A stretch of 64,000 nucleotides of DNA from Macrosoma leucophasiata (lineage: Eukaryota > Arthropoda > Insecta > Lepidoptera > Hedylidae): NCBI GenBank assembly GCA_036365455.1, contig JAWQUS010000027.1, forward strand, positions 12,698,501-12,762,500, written 5' to 3'. This document shows positions 1 through 12,719 of this stretch, one piece after another. The notes under the pieces are model-generated. The model was not told the origin of the DNA. It saw nothing but the letters and a program-made list of their open reading frames with translations, and did no database searches. Within the stretch, counting starts at the first letter, position 1. Every line of letters begins with the position of its first letter. A program made the position numbers and the translations under genes.

Positions 1-1689
1 ACGAATTCACATGCTTATGAAATTTACGAGAAATAGCATTAATTGCCATCGCTATTAAATACCTACTTATTACCTATTATTTTTGGTAGCCATGCATTAA
101 TCACTCCACTAGGTATATAAAATGTATGATTTTTATTACAAAAAAGTGTTTATAAAAAAAACAACCAGCAACTTTGAGTAGATCATAAAAACAACCCAGA
201 CATCGAGATGAACATCCATAAATTACAGAGCAGGGTGGAGATTAAAGCTTTGGACTCCATAGAAGCCATTAAGTAAACGCATAAACAATTCGATGCAAAC
301 ATAAAAAAAAAACGAATGGGGAAGTAGTTCTCATGTAATCCGTAAAATTGTTTGTCACAATAACTTTGTTTAGATGTTATAATCTCTATTTTTTGTAATA
401 TGTTTGGATATAATGACGTTATGGATGTTGTATAACTCGCCATTGTCGGCAGCCCACCAGCTCGGAACAGCCGACAATAGTAGCGTCCCTTTTGTGCTTT
501 AATGCGGGCATAATCAATATTTTCTGCCAAAAGTTATAAATAAAATACACGGATTTATGCGTTGGATGAGTGGTTTAAGTGCTGATGTCGATAAAAATTA
601 GGGTAATAAGTAAAAGGTTTTGTTTATCGAAATGTCAATTAGGTGTTACCATATGGCAAGCAATATTGAAAGATTTACGGATAGCTACGGAAATAACAAT
701 AGATTTACTGCAGTACTGGTAGAGCTTCAGTGATGAGACTTCAGACGATACTTAAGATCGCATTATAATATCTGACACAAAATGCTACTGTTTACTACTA
801 TCCTGTTTTAAGTAGATGATGATGCTAAAATTTCTAACGAATCAACAAGGCTTTAGTAGTGGCAATGCATTGATATAGATATATCTAGATTAAGTGAAGA
901 TGGCTATAAGCTGTAATATTAACTTATAATTAATAATATCAGTTTTGCTTGTTTGTCACTTTTAATGGACATAAAACATATATTTGTAGGTATAAATTAT
1001 TATATAACAAAATCTTCTTAAAAGAGATAAAAGGTGGTTCTACTTATAATTCTGGCCTTCAATAAATACGTTCCAACAGACCACAAACAATCTGAGCTTT
1101 GGAACATTTACATGATTTATTCAATGTTTGTTAATAAGGGATAAAAAATGGTAGGTACGTACTGTTTTTAGGTAAATCAAACAGGGTAAACTCGGTCTAG
1201 AGTTCTGTATCTGAATACATATTTACTTGGTGTTATTAAGTTACGTTGGATAATTAAATTGATTGTGACAAATTAGTATTAAAAAGCATTAGACCTGCCT
1301 CGGTGGCTTATAAGATGCACACTACAATAGAGCTGAAGTTAGCCGCTGTAATTGACTAATAAATGAATGTGATTTTTTTTAAACACAGGTGAGTCTCAGA
1401 TCCGATGTTTGATAATATACCTACTTTTTGATGGACGTATACAGATAGGCAAAATCTCGAGACAGCCTTATTGTCTACTCCAAGGCGGTAAGTACCGAGG
1501 GTTAATGGGTATCAGCCTAAATATTTAAGCAACTGCTTATGGGAGACCCCTATGGGTTCGAACTTCGGCTAAAGGCGTTGCTGGGGAGCAAGAAGTATTT
1601 ATATTAATACTCATTGATGTCTGCGAGTACCGACCTTCGAAGAAATACAGGCGCGAAGTCGAGTATTGCAAACGTCAATGGTTTTATTA
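1..1689. other. AT-rich DNA, no gene seen
   Basis: The longest ORF (183-530, minus) has no recognisable domain. A gcctcggtggcttataagat piece near 1294 may be a worn SINE head. Nothing else is supported. Confidence 0.5.
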
Positions 1690-2890
1690 TGTGTATCTTC
1701 ACGCCAGGTCCCTAACGGGGTAGGCAGAGAGTGTAGAGCGCCAGATATTCCGGTTCTGACAAACCTCTCGTGCCTCGACTACCTTCATCATTCTCTTCAT
1801 ACATGCACGCCGATTTCTAAGACTTTTGACCCCACCATCAGACAGAACTCGACCTATTTGGTCATGGTAGGTCAGTCTTGGTCTTCCTGGGCCTCTGCAA
1901 CCATCCACATTCGCATTGTATATCTGTTTAGTCATTCGCTCATTCGACATTCTTTCTATATGCCCGAACCATCGGAGCATGCCTTTTTTCATTTTTACAC
2001 CGATACTATCATTCACACAAAGCCTCTTTCTTACATCTTCGTTACGAACGCGATCGGTGAGTGATACACCGCACATCTTGCGCAAAGATCTCATCTCGAC
2101 CGCGTTTAACTTACTTTCATGCTCTTTCCTTATCCAATACCCAGCTCTCGCTTCCATATAAAAGCGTTGGAGTAAGTACAGCATTATGTATTTCTAGTCG
2201 AGCCCGCTGGCTGAGATGTTTAGATATTAGCAGCTTACCCAACGCTCCATTTACGCAATTCCCTGTTCATCTTTTTCAAATACTAATACTTTAGTTTTGT
2301 TCACATTCAATTGTAAGCCTTTCTCCATACAATCCTCTATCATGACTGTGACTAGTGCTTGTAGCCCAGATGGTGTAGAGCTAACAATTACCGCATCATC
2401 TGCATAAAGCAGACACCACTAAGTCACCCATACGCACTCCCACTTCCATTAACTTCACTTTCCCATACACTTTAGCTGCCAATCTGATCAAACTGATCGC
2501 TCGATAGCTGGTGCAGTCCATACGTGAACCCTTACCTTTATAAAAAGGCACGATGACCGCACACCGCCAATCCTTTGGGATTCTTCCGGATCTCCAGCAA
2601 ATGTTGCACAACACCCAGAAAGAATCCCAAAGGGCAGTACCACCATATTTGATCATTTCGGCAGAAACCTGATCAGTACCCGCAGCCTTACCACATTTCA
2701 AACTTCGTATCGCCCATACAATCTCATCTATTGCTATATCCTCACAAGCCGGCACCGTCAAGTCAGCAACTCCGGCGTCAGTGTTGTGAGCATAATCATA
2801 CATTTCCCCATAATACTCGCTCCATCGTTTTAACACATTTTGCGTGTAGTCAAGAATGTCACCCAACTTAGATTTTATTCTATTCATTCC
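1690..2890 (-). mobile_element. 5'-truncated LINE fragment (RT and C-terminus)
   Basis: Minus-strand remains of a non-LTR retrotransposon of a different family from the two full-length LINEs. Reading 2887-2396 gives RT motifs SLKCGKAAGTDQVSAEMIKYGG, IPKDWRCAVIVPFYKGKGSR and YRAISLI. The catalytic YADD lies at about 2385-2402 (minus). 2184-1699 gives the C-terminal block HESKLNAVEMRSLRKMCGV, MLRWFGHIERM and GRGRP-like GPGRPRLTY. No endonuclease is present, so it is a truncated copy; frames are broken around 2190-2395. Confidence 0.88.
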
Positions 2891-3510
2891 AGAAACTGGA
2901 GAAGAGCTTCTAGACTTTTTTCTCTTATTAGTTTTATTGTTTTATTTTATTGGGGTTTCCGCAATAAGAAAACCTGATTCTTATTGAGTTTTCGAAAATA
3001 ATTGTAAAATCTTACTCGAAATAAAAAATATTATCTTTCTTTCTTATTTAACACATACCTATGAGTGAAATACTTTAACCTGCGACAACTGAGATCATAT
3101 CCAGTCGCACCTGATTGTAGAATTCTTCCTTCACGTTTTATCGCCTTGGAGAGGCGGTAATTTATTGATTTATTTTAGCAATATAGTGGTGTTCCGCACA
3201 AAAGTGGGTAAATTGAAAGAAACCCTGCAAAGGCGTGTTCCGGTTTCAAGTGCGGGCACAGCTAACTATGGCTTCCATGACTGCTCGGTCACTCTCACTA
3301 GGTTAGCTGTTTATTATTTAATTTAAACCTGGATTTTTCTTTCTGTACCTAAGTGGTAGTACCCACCGTGTACTGGTTAGATGGTTATGGATTTCGTAAT
3401 TTAAACTGATCAGTCTTCAGTTTTTATGCATTGTGATGTGAATGCTGGTGGGCTACAGTATATTGACTTATTAATAATGTCAATATTGTAAACAAATGTG
3501 AATTTTAATG
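2891..3510. other. No feature seen
   Basis: AT-rich sequence between the LINE fragment and a family A repeat; no coding or repeat signal recognised. Confidence 0.5.
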
Positions 3511-3685
3511 TGTGGGCCCGTAATAACTGTCACATACATGTAACAACTAAGGTCTCAGGGATGGCAATGCATCTGCATTTTGACCTTTGGTCTTTGTGTA
3601 AGTGTCTATCGGCTGCATTCATCATTTAACATCAATGTGAACTGCAAGTTTGTTTGCCATCTACATTATGAAAGTAACATTAACT
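3511..3685 (+). repeat. Family A repeat, diverged 3' part
   Basis: Matches the family from gggcccgtaata through gcatctgcattttgaccttt, ctatcggctgcattcatc and tttgccatctacatta. The ORF 3580-3762 inside it is chance. Confidence 0.75.
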
Positions 3686-3827
3686 TACGGATTTCCCTTG
3701 CATGTAGTTATAATACCACCAATAAGTACTTAATTTTCGTAGGCACCCAACATTTCGTTTAATTTTCGTAATGTGTGAAGTTCGTGAAAACCAGCTAATA
3801 GCGATATTTCCAAATGCGCACATAATA

Positions 3828-5106
3828 GGTTGGGGAAAAAGTCTTTTCGCATTATAGTATGTATGAACTTGTAATAAAATCTCCTTGGCTGTAGTATTTG
3901 TATCTAGCTGGTTTTGGTATCATCGAAAGTTAAAATTTTAAAGAACATAATTCCAAATTCAAATTAGGCAAATGTGTGATTTTAATTTGTTTTTCGTACT
4001 GTCAAGATGAGTGAATCTAATGATGAAATTCGATTCATTTTAAAATTTTACTACAAAAAAGGTAACAATGCAACGCAAGCCGCGAAAAAAATTTGCGATG
4101 TTTATGGACCTAGTGCAGTGTCTGTGAGTGTAGCACAAATTTGGTTTAAGCGTTTTCAATCCGGAAATTTTGATGTCAAAGATGCACCTCGCTCTGGTCG
4201 CCCTATTACGGATAAAATGGATGCCATTTTTGAAAAAGTGGAGCAAGATCGACATATCAGTAGTTACGACGTAGCTGAAGAACTGAGAATTGATCACAAA
4301 ACAGTTTTGGCGCATTTGAAAAAAGCTAGGTACAAAAAAAAGCTCGATATTTGGGTACCTCACGAGCTCACTGAATGAAACCTAATGAACCGTGTACTCA
4401 TTTGTGATTTTTTATTACGACGTAATGAAACCGAATCATTTTTGAAGAAGCTGATAACTGGTGATGAAAAGTGGATCACGTACGACAAGAACGTGCGAAA
4501 AAGGTCGTGGTCAAAGACCGGTCAGGCTTCACAGACTGTGGCGAAACCCGGGTTAACTCGCAATAAGGTGATGTTGTGTGTGTGGTGGGATTGGAAGGGC
4601 ATTATTCATTATGAGCTATTACCACCAGGCAGGACTATCGATTCTGAACTCTACTGCGAACAACTGATGAGATGAAAGCAAGAAGTTGAGAGAAAGCGGC
4701 CGGAATTGATCAACAGAAGGGGTGTGGTGTTTCATCATGATAACGCTAGACCTCACACATCTATAGCCACTCAGCAAAAATTAAGAGAGTTTGGCTGGGA
4801 GGTGTTAATGCATCTGCCGTATAGTCCTGACCTTGCACCTTCAGATTTCCACCTGTTTCAGTCTCTTCAGAATTCTTTATGCAATGTTAGGTTAACATCA
4901 CGAGAGGACTGTCAAATCCACTTGTCGCGGTATTTTGATGAGAAGTCCCAAAATTTTTATAGCAATGGGATCATGTCCCTACCTACAAGATGGCAAAAGA
5001 TTATCGAACAAAATGGTACATACATACTTTAGTTAAATTTAAATAAACTATATTAAAAAAAAATCTGAATTATCTTAAAAAATGCGAAGAAACTTTTTCC
5101 CCAACC
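3828..5106 (+). mobile_element. Mariner copy 1, full length
   Basis: 1279-bp Tc1/mariner element. Left end ggttggggaaaaagtctttt and right end aactttttccccaacc are terminal inverted repeats; TA lies directly outside both ends (3826-3827, 5107-5108). It contains a 341-codon transposase frame broken by two nonsense codons. Three sister copies lie at 14574, 25168 and 27513; only point changes and small indels separate them. Confidence 0.96.
4007..5032 (+). pseudogene. Mariner transposase (copy 1), two nonsense codons
   Basis: DD34D transposase frame of 342 codons from ATG 4007 to TAG 5032 with no frameshift. TGA codons at 4376-4378 and 4673-4675 replace an Arg and a Leu codon kept in copy 2. The N-terminal paired-type helix-turn-helix region (YGPSAVSVSVAQIWFKRF), the linker WVPHELTE, and catalytic Asp in TGDEKW, HHDN and APSDFHLF are all present. 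Confidence 0.95.
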
Positions 5107-5108
5107 TA

Positions 5109-5934
5109 ATATTTACTTTTATTACATACGAGTAAAAGTTATTGATACCCTCACCCTTTCACACAGCTCGAGGGCATACGCAGGATCACATTAGGTACGT
5201 GATTTATCTGTCGTTAAACCTTCAGTACTTATACCAATGGATAAACTCAAAAAATAATAACTGATCTACTTTTTACGACTTTTTCCACATTAAAATATTA
5301 TGAAAATTTTATAAATGTTCTAGGGAAATTTACCTTAGTCCTTTGAAATACCTATAGGGCTTTGAAACTATCTTGAAAACCTAATATTAATCGATTAACG
5401 GGACTTGCCATGATTCTTTTGAACTTTTCGTTCGTAATAAGTATTTACCAATTAATTTACAATGAGATATTTTTATGTTTATTATATGTATACAAAGATC
5501 GAATACAAGCAAATTAATATTAGTAAAAGAATCCTATCACGAAACAAGCTGTGAGTTACTTGAATATTTTCTTTAAAGCCGTATTGTGTTTATTCATATT
5601 GCATGCAAGCAACTGTGCATCGAGTCGCTGGCGGCGAATCAAAAAGAATCTTCCACGCTCGGTGGCCTGGCATTCATACGGATAAATAACTTTATAAGGG
5701 CACTGCGCGATGTAAACGAGAGTGCAATATCAACAAATCGTCATACATTTTATTGTTTTCGTATGGTTATCGTTTATTTACCGCATATGACAGTAAAAAA
5801 CACGTTTAGTTACCAAGGTTTTGTTTAACAAACTCTTGGCAGAGAATGTGTAATAATACTACGTATAGAATGGACACTTCGACGTCCCGCCCGATTTCCC
5901 CGCCTCACCCAACCTCCTCCCCTCTTATGGGAGA
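5109..5934. other. No feature seen
   Basis: Unique-looking sequence between mariner copy 1 and the hairpin element; ORF 5586-5828 shows no domain. Confidence 0.5.
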
Positions 5935-6252
5935 CGTTTGGTATTCTCTCATAGAGCAACACGGGCCGGCAGCGGCGGAATGGAGGGGAGTAGCCATAGC
6001 GTTTATTACCGATGCAAAACAGTCTGTCATTTTTTGCGGGGGGAAATGCGTGAGACACACACGCACACTACAAAAAACGTCTATTACTACGAAACTCACA
6101 CCTTGACATTAACAAAATACAGAAACAATTTCACGCACACATTTAAACATCTAGGCGACAGGTATAGGCCCATTTGGGCTTGTATTTTGACAGAGGTGAA
6201 AGCCTGCATATGGCTACTCCCCTCAAGTGTTGCTCTATGTTCTCCAGTATTC
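5935..6252. mobile_element. Hairpin-type repeat element
   Basis: The segment near 5940-6002 (ctcatagagcaacac ... ggaggggagtagccata) is repeated inverted near 6206-6250 (tatggctactcccctcaagt, gttgctctatgttctcc), with ~200 bp between. GC-richer than its surroundings. Likely a non-autonomous DNA element; the ORFs across it look like chance. Confidence 0.55.
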
Positions 6253-6284
6253 TCTACGTGCTACGAACTCAGGTGCACGTGTAA

Positions 6285-6370
6285 ATACACGTCACTAATT
6301 GATGTCTGTGTAATAGAGACCAAATTAAGCGTTTGTATGGAATTTTGGCGGAGTGTCCGCCGTGTGCTCT
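6285..6370 (+). repeat. Repeat B, copy 1
   Basis: About 85 bp (cactaattgatgtctgtgta, agagaccaaatta, gcgtttgtatggaattttgg, cggagtgtccgc) that recurs at 12877-12962. Class unknown. Confidence 0.8.
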
Positions 6371-6437
6371 TGGTAAGGTAAAGTGGCTAGTGGGTAAACT
6401 AATTGTTCATAACGCCACTACGTAGTATGAACTAAAT

Positions 6438-6522
6438 TCGAATGGCGACCGCGTACTGGAAGACAGGCCCCCCACGAGGTGGACCGACGACCTGGTGAAG
6501 TTTGCTCGAAGTCGTTGGATGA
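6438..6522 (+). mobile_element. Fragment of RTE C-terminal coding region
   Basis: About 85 bp closely matching 59758-59849 of the intronic RTE (ggcgaccgcgtactggaaga, then ccacgaggtggaccgacgac), with an internal deletion of about 11 bp. Isolated remnant without element ends. Confidence 0.8.
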
Positions 6523-6956
6523 GTCCAACTTTTTTCTGCTCGATAGGGATACCCAAGTTTTCTCCTTCATGTGTTGATGAAAAAAATAAAAGGAAATACT
6601 CCTCCAAATGTAAACTGTATGCTCAGTTTCCATTTTATGACATAAAATATCGTACCTACACTTCACATACACTTCGAATTTGTATATTGGCAACATTTTC
6701 GAACAAATTTGTTTCAAATAAACGTACCGTTTGTAAATGCAGACATCTCCTGCTTTAACTAAAACTACATTAGTTAATGTTTGCTTACTCGGCTCTACCT
6801 TGAAAAAGCAAATTAACTGCTGAAAGTTCCGATTCGCAGGTTACATCGGTGAATGTACCTACTTACGTGATTCTTTACACTAGAATGATTGATGAGCTAC
6901 TAATTCACATTTTTTGAGTTTATTCCAATCCCTACTTGACATTATACTTAATTTTT

Positions 6957-6985
6957 ACTGTTGATAGAGCTCCAGAGACGGAGCT
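6957..6985 (+). repeat. Family A head fragment
   Basis: Resembles the family head (ttgatagagctccagagacg gagc). It abuts an oppositely oriented tail copy at 7011, so two insertions or an inversion are joined here. Confidence 0.5.
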
Positions 6986-7010
6986 ATTATTAATATTTTT
7001 TTATGTCATG

Positions 7011-7150
7011 AAATGGCAAACAGTTCTCATAGATGTTAAGTCAATACTTTAGCCTATAAACATCTACAAAAAACCAAAAAAAATATCATGCGTTGCCACT
7101 CCTGAGGTTTAAGTTGTTATACCTACCTCTGTGCTAGAAATTAAGGAACA
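7011..7150 (-). repeat. Family A repeat, tail part
   Basis: Minus-strand copy: aaatggcaaacagttctcat, then cgttgccactcctgaggttt and gtgctagaaattaagg, the complement of the family 3' half. Diverged. Confidence 0.75.
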
Positions 7151-7714
7151 GTCGACAGAAACGGTAATATAATGCCAGTGATCTAAAAATATACTGTTTT
7201 CCATAATTTTCCTTCCTGATCAACTCTCTGTCTATTAAACCCTTAGCTAATTGAAAGAAAGAAAAATATTTATTTTTCGGCATACACACAACAACTTAAC
7301 AATAACAAAAATTAAAAACAAGTAAAAGTTTTGTAACATGTTTGGTTGAGGGAAGCCAAAATAAAAACACCTACCTCAGCTGATTGCTGCAACAGTGGCT
7401 GCAGCGCTGATATTCGGGTGGGTCCTAGTGGAATTACGAACTGCAAGTCGCCAGACAATGCCTTTTCCACAAAAAACAGCCAAAAACTAGACTATACATA
7501 TTATTCATATTAAGATAATCGGTAGTATCACTGTCACTCCAGGAAAATTGCTACATAACGCTGATAATACTTGTAAAAGTCAATTAACGCTAAGTAGAAG
7601 TTAATGGCTTTCCTAGAAAGCAGAATTGAATGGAAACGTCTCCGTAATTCTCATGTCGGGACGGATATACTGATTTTGCTTCCGTCATAATTCAATTTTG
7701 TTATGTCAACTGAT

Positions 7715-7764
7715 TCAGATTTCATGTGATCTAACCTTATTTAGTTAGATCACATGAAATCTGA
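7715..7764. repeat. 21-bp perfect inverted repeat, 8-bp loop
   Basis: Arms 7715-7735 and 7744-7764 (tcagatttcatgtgatctaa c and its complement) around cttattta. Confidence 0.9.
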
Positions 7765-8437
7765 AACAAGCACACATTCAATTTACAAAGAAATAAAACT
7801 GGATTTACCTCATTATTTAGTTGTAAGTCTTACATTTTGTTACCTGCAAGGTTTCTTTACAATGAACTTAAAACTCACAATGTTTTTCATTCATCATCAC
7901 TTCAGCTGGAAGATCTCCACAAACAACATGTTGTAGAACAAAAGCCTTCACCAAGTTATTCACAATATGTTGGTCGTCACTAGGGCCTACTATATGCCAT
8001 AATCACCACATTCAGCAGGCAAATTGGCGATCGGAGTGGCGGGAGTTTTATCACACCACCCCACGTTGTTGTATTTACTATCGCCCTTTCAGAATGGTTT
8101 GATCGCCATTATTTGGTTGACTGACGCTCTAGCACAAGACATCAATTCTTTAAGTAAATTAAATCTATTACGTAATATTTTTTTTACAAGATCATTAATA
8201 CACAATTGGTCTTTATTTCTGAAAATTATTCGCTATTTTTTTATCTTTACGTCTGTATCATCTACACTTCGTCCTCCAGAGAATACTGTACATTAATCTA
8301 TTGATTTATGTTTTAGAAAACGATGATTAATTACGGATTCAAAAGCTCCATGGATTTGTTTCATATCAAGTATTTTCAGAATAAATGTCTATATTGGACC
8401 AATTTAGAATTTATTTTAATTACTTAACAATTATAGA
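7765..8437. other. No feature seen
   Basis: Unique-looking sequence between two hairpins. Short ORFs at 7754-7936 and 8024-8296 have no recognisable domain. Confidence 0.45.
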
Positions 8438-8531
8438 TTATCACACACATTTTTAAAACCAGGTCGTTACGCGATACTATTTTCGATAAAAATATATACT
8501 TTTTACCCGGTTTTAAAAATGTGTGTGATAA
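8438..8531. repeat. 27-bp inverted repeat, 40-bp loop (small MITE candidate)
   Basis: Arms 8438-8464 (ttatcacacacatttttaaa...) and 8505-8531 match with one mismatch. Terminal inverted repeats and size fit a very small MITE. Confidence 0.8.
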
Positions 8532-9585
8532 ATGTGAAACGCGAGTGTTTTAAAAGTTAAATTATAGATTAATTTGCAATTACTGTACCTACTTCGTTAA
8601 GTTCGCTGTTGCATTCAACAGTGAGAGTTCCAATACTGTCTCCTTCCAATTTCAGGAAAATTCAGTTGATTTCATTCTATAAAATATACTTTTCACTGTT
8701 AAAACAACAAAATTTTAATTAAAACGTCAGAGATCACCCTTCGCATAATAAATATATCCATAGGACAATAATTTGTGTCTAACAATTGGGCATTCATCAG
8801 TGCAACAAAGGGCATATCGGCAGCAAAAGTCAGTCGGTTTATGTTTCATTCATCTCGGAAGCAGAGGCCAGATCTAACGAACAAAAGCTCCGGACGATTG
8901 CTCTTGCAAAATTAATCAGAACCTATATCCTCGGGGCAAAAGGCTGATTTACACCGGAATTAGCGGCACAAATAAAACGTGACTTTAATAACAGCTGTTG
9001 ATATAACATGCGGATATTAAACTAGTCAGAGAAATGTAAATTTTGAACAATAAAGGATTTATTTCTTTTTAGAAGTAAGTTACAATTACAACTTTTTTTT
9101 AGTAGTCTAACCGATCATAAATGCTTAATGCATAAAGCAGTTACATACCTACATTATGATAAAACCATAAATACATTCGGTACTCAGAATTTTTTTAATT
9201 GTTTCAGGTAAACCGGCTATCAGTTAAACATCCTCTTATGAAAGTCATGCGTGAACTGTGGTATTATTTCATTAATAAAAAAGGAGTTTCAATAAATTAT
9301 GCGATAAATAGTTAATTTAACGTTCCTATTATATGGAGATGTATCTTTTATCAATTATTAGCACCATCTCTAGCAGCAACAGCCAGCTGCTTCTGCTTCT
9401 GTGTTTCTTTTTGTAGAAGTCCATTGCTTGTAAATAGCAAAAAGTCGAAGTTTTGCTAAAGCATCTCAATGTTTGTACAAAATCCTTTTTCCTTCCAAAA
9501 ATTGTACCAATTGAGTCGTCCAATAAGTATACTAGAGTAGGTACATTCAATTTACCAATTCCAATTCCATGTTTGTTTGTAAAAC
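8532..9585. other. No gene; mixed-composition block at ~8800-9010
   Basis: AT-rich apart from about 8800-9010, which is more complex in base composition and matches no repeat in the window. The ORF 9329-9598 (minus) has no domain. Confidence 0.45.
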
Positions 9586-10115
9586 CAAACTCGTACAAGA
9601 ATAGAAAATAGAGGAAAGTTTTTGCAGTAGATGATTATTGTTCGCAAGTTTATTCAGATTTGTGTAAAATCGAATATTGTGCGCATTTCACATTACCACT
9701 TCTAGCGTAGCCAATCCAACAAAGGATTCGCACAGTTTGCAATACCGTTCTTAATTACCTTACTTTCTTGTAAAATGTATTCGTTCTGCTTACACTATTC
9801 AACCAGCTTGCTGTTTGTTAGAATGATATACGTTTTTCGTCTATTTATGTTTAGTTTGCGCTTTAAAGAGAAATAACAGAATAAATAACCAATTGTATTT
9901 ACTTAATTTACTGCAGTCAAACCCAACTCGTACGGGAGTAGGAAATAGAGGAAAGTTTTTGCTGTGGATAATTATTGTTTGCAAGTCTTATTCAAGTCTG
10001 TGTAAAATCGAACATTGTGTGCATTTCGCGCTACCACTTCCAGCTTAGCCAATCCAACGAAGGTTTCGCATAGTTCGCACTGGCGTTTTTATAATAGCCT
10101 TATTTTCTTGTTAAA
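9586..10115 (+). repeat. Diverged direct duplication of ~190 bp
   Basis: Segment about 9586-9775 recurs at about 9925-10115: actcgtacaagaatagaaaa versus actcgtacgggagtaggaaa, gaggaaagtttttgcagtag versus gaggaaagtttttgctgtgg, tagccaatccaacaaaggat versus tagccaatccaacgaaggtt. About 340 bp offset. No coding content. Confidence 0.8.
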
Positions 10116-11905
10116 TTAATAAATATTTTCTGATTAGGTACGCTATTAATCACGATATACAAGTTTACTTTTTATAAAGACGAGATTTAGGTACACTTGA
10201 AGAGACCATTCAAGTAATTATGCGAATTGTAAGGTAAATAACATTATAGATAACCAATCGTACTTTTAATTTGCTGTAGGTATTCAGTGTGACTCTTGCT
10301 TTTAGATAAAAATTAAGTAATTTTAGTAGTACCTACCTACTCGTGTAAAAGAAACGTTTCAGCTAAGTGATATTATATAGCTTAGGTTAGGACCTAAAAA
10401 GACTTACCTACTTTAGCGTATTTTTGTCGAATTTAATTGTGAAGTTTTTCTAGAAAGCTTCGACAAACAAAATATTTGTTATTATTAGGTAATATCGAAA
10501 AATAAAACACGAAAATATTTTTTTGTTCTTTCGGACCAGAGTAAGTTATGAGGTACTTTTTCAATGAGTTTATCCATAAAAAGCAATAATATAAACCAAC
10601 GTCCAATAAAAGCAAAACCCTTTGAAGTTTCATAAGTCGGTTTTGAAACAAAACAATTCTGGGATCCCTTGTGTATTATAAAGTAGGCAGCGTTCTGGAT
10701 ATAACGGTAATAGAGTGTTATTATTGTAAACAAAGTAGATATTTCAAAGGGCTCATAGTCATAGATATTCGTCACAGTACACGCAATATAATTTTGTAAG
10801 GTTATGTACCTAGAGTGGCGCCTAAAATGTTATCCAGAGATAATAAACAAGTCTAGGGTTTGAATTGATGTTCATTACACGTTTACATAGATGTACCTAC
10901 AACATTATTGTAGATGTTTGCTAAGTATCATTAGAAATACTTACACAATTAGATAAGGGAATTGAGTTTGACATAATTTTACTCTTTTTAAGGCTTAGTG
11001 AAGACGGTACGTCGTCAATTCAGAACTGAGGGATTTTCCTAACCTTTAATTAAATGAGCAAAACTTTTTTTATTTATTTTTACGACCGTCTTATATGGGC
11101 GGTTCGTCTCGAGACGGCACTAGTCTTCTTCATGGAGCAATGTGCGAGCGCAGAAAGCGCATCCTAGATTTAGAAGTTATCTGCAAGAAAATGCAATGTC
11201 TCCAATACATTAATTGGAGACCTGGTACAAGGTCTACCATCATGCCTACTTGTTGTTGTTACCCATTATATATTTAAAAAAAAAGAATATTTGTTATTTG
11301 TTTCGTATGGAATATTAATAAATATTAATATCTGGGTTCCATACATAAATTACAAGATACGTATCAAACTGATACGTATCATATGATTTATGAATCGAAA
11401 TCCAATTGTAACGATTTACCTACTCTAACACAGTTCGATTTGGATTCGAACAGGTAAATCGTGTACGTTATTCATTCCTACATTCAAACGTGAAAATGTC
11501 AACCAATCACATAAGTTTATTGCTTTCCAGATCCATGATCGCATAAATGGTTCATCTTGTTTAGGGCGAGTTCATGTACCCCATGTAAACAGTCGCCGCT
11601 AGTGTCTGTGGCGCCGACGAGACTGCCGAATCGTTGCGGCGTGCGACCTACCGGCGCCGTTCTCTCAGATTGTCGTTTGGAAAGAAAATTGCACTTAATT
11701 GGCGCTTACCCAGAAAACAAGATGTTTATTCCGCAGGTTTCATTAACGGTTACTGTTCGAGTTGGTTTTTCAAATATACACATTTTGTACACATCGCAGA
11801 GTCATATAATATATTTTATGGATATCTTTCAAGTTATTGTGTATGATTAACATCTGTTTTTCTTTTTGTGGCGTAGGGAGACTCATTAGACAAGATCACA
11901 TTTTA
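10116..11905. other. No gene; CpG-rich block at ~11560-11700
   Basis: AT-rich with a GC- and CpG-richer island (ccgctagtgtctgtggcgcc, tgcggcgtgcgacctaccgg). ORFs 11557-11850 and 11634-11846 cross it but show no domain or splice context. Confidence 0.45.
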
Positions 11906-12080
11906 ATGTACGGCCCTGTAATTTCCGGCACAGAGGCATAACACCTTAGGCCTCAGGAGTGGTAACGCATCTGCATTGTGACCTTGGTCTTTGTGTGAGT
12001 GTCTATAGGCTGCAGTCATCACTTAACATCAAATATGAACTGTATGCTTGTTTATCACTTCCATTAAATAAATAAAAAAT
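11906..12080 (+). repeat. Family A repeat, 3' part
   Basis: Starts at tgtacggccctgtaatttcc and runs to the tail ttatcacttccattaaat followed by A-rich sequence. The head is missing. Confidence 0.85.
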
Positions 12081-12275
12081 ATTAAAAACATTTTTTATTG
12101 ATTTTTGAATGATATGATGGAAGGAGTACTGAAATATGAAAAAAAAAAAACTATGTCAAAGCATGCATGTTTTTTATGCATGCAACACATTTTTTTCGCT
12201 TTTGGAATCACCTGTATCTAAGAGGTGACGAAACCATTGACAATTAACTTGACATTACTTAACCAGTCACAGAAG

Positions 12276-12443
12276 ATGTCGGGGCCGTGATGACCCCATC
12301 GCCCACTAGTAGAGGAGAAAATAATAAGAAGGAAAAATGGCCTGATAGTAGATTCAAAAACGCAGAATGCACAACACTGTTGTGGGTATCTTTGGAGAAG
12401 GATCTTTTCCTCTTTTTGGACGTCTTTCGGATGAAATTATTTT
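12276..12443 (+). mobile_element. Second, shorter miniature RTE derivative
   Basis: Starts with tcggggccgtgatgacccca, matching the RTE 5' end, and finishes with an RTE-like 3' end (ctttttggacgtctttcggatgaaat). The interior is shorter than in the 38751 copy and there is no (GAT)n tail. No clear target duplication. Confidence 0.6.
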
Positions 12444-12719
12444 TTTAATGTAGGTATTTATCTTCAGGCCAGGTCCCCCTTACAGTGTTGGTTTAAGTTA
12501 TTCTATCCTAATACCTACATTATTTAATTAATAAAAAGAACTCACCAAACTTAATAAAATTTTGATGGCGAGATGCGCTCTTACTTAGATATTACATATT
12601 CACATGATGGGTCACATTAATACTAGGAGCCCATGGTGCTGGAAATCATCGCTTGAGCAGTTACTGCTACCATAAAGCAATGCAATAGATGTGAAGGAAA
12701 GATTTGACAAATCGGGCAG

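Noticed and set aside
183..530. 115-codon minus-strand ORF at the window start
   Set aside because: No domain; composition resembles surrounding AT-rich DNA.
4040..4363. Minus-strand ORF of 107 codons (and equals at 14617, 25380, 27725)
   Set aside because: Antisense shadow of the mariner transposase; recurs only because the mariner copies recur.
5846..6381. Overlapping ORFs at 5825-6381 as coding exons
   Set aside because: They run through a hairpin-type repeat in several frames on both strands, typical of chance ORFs in GC-richer repeat DNA.
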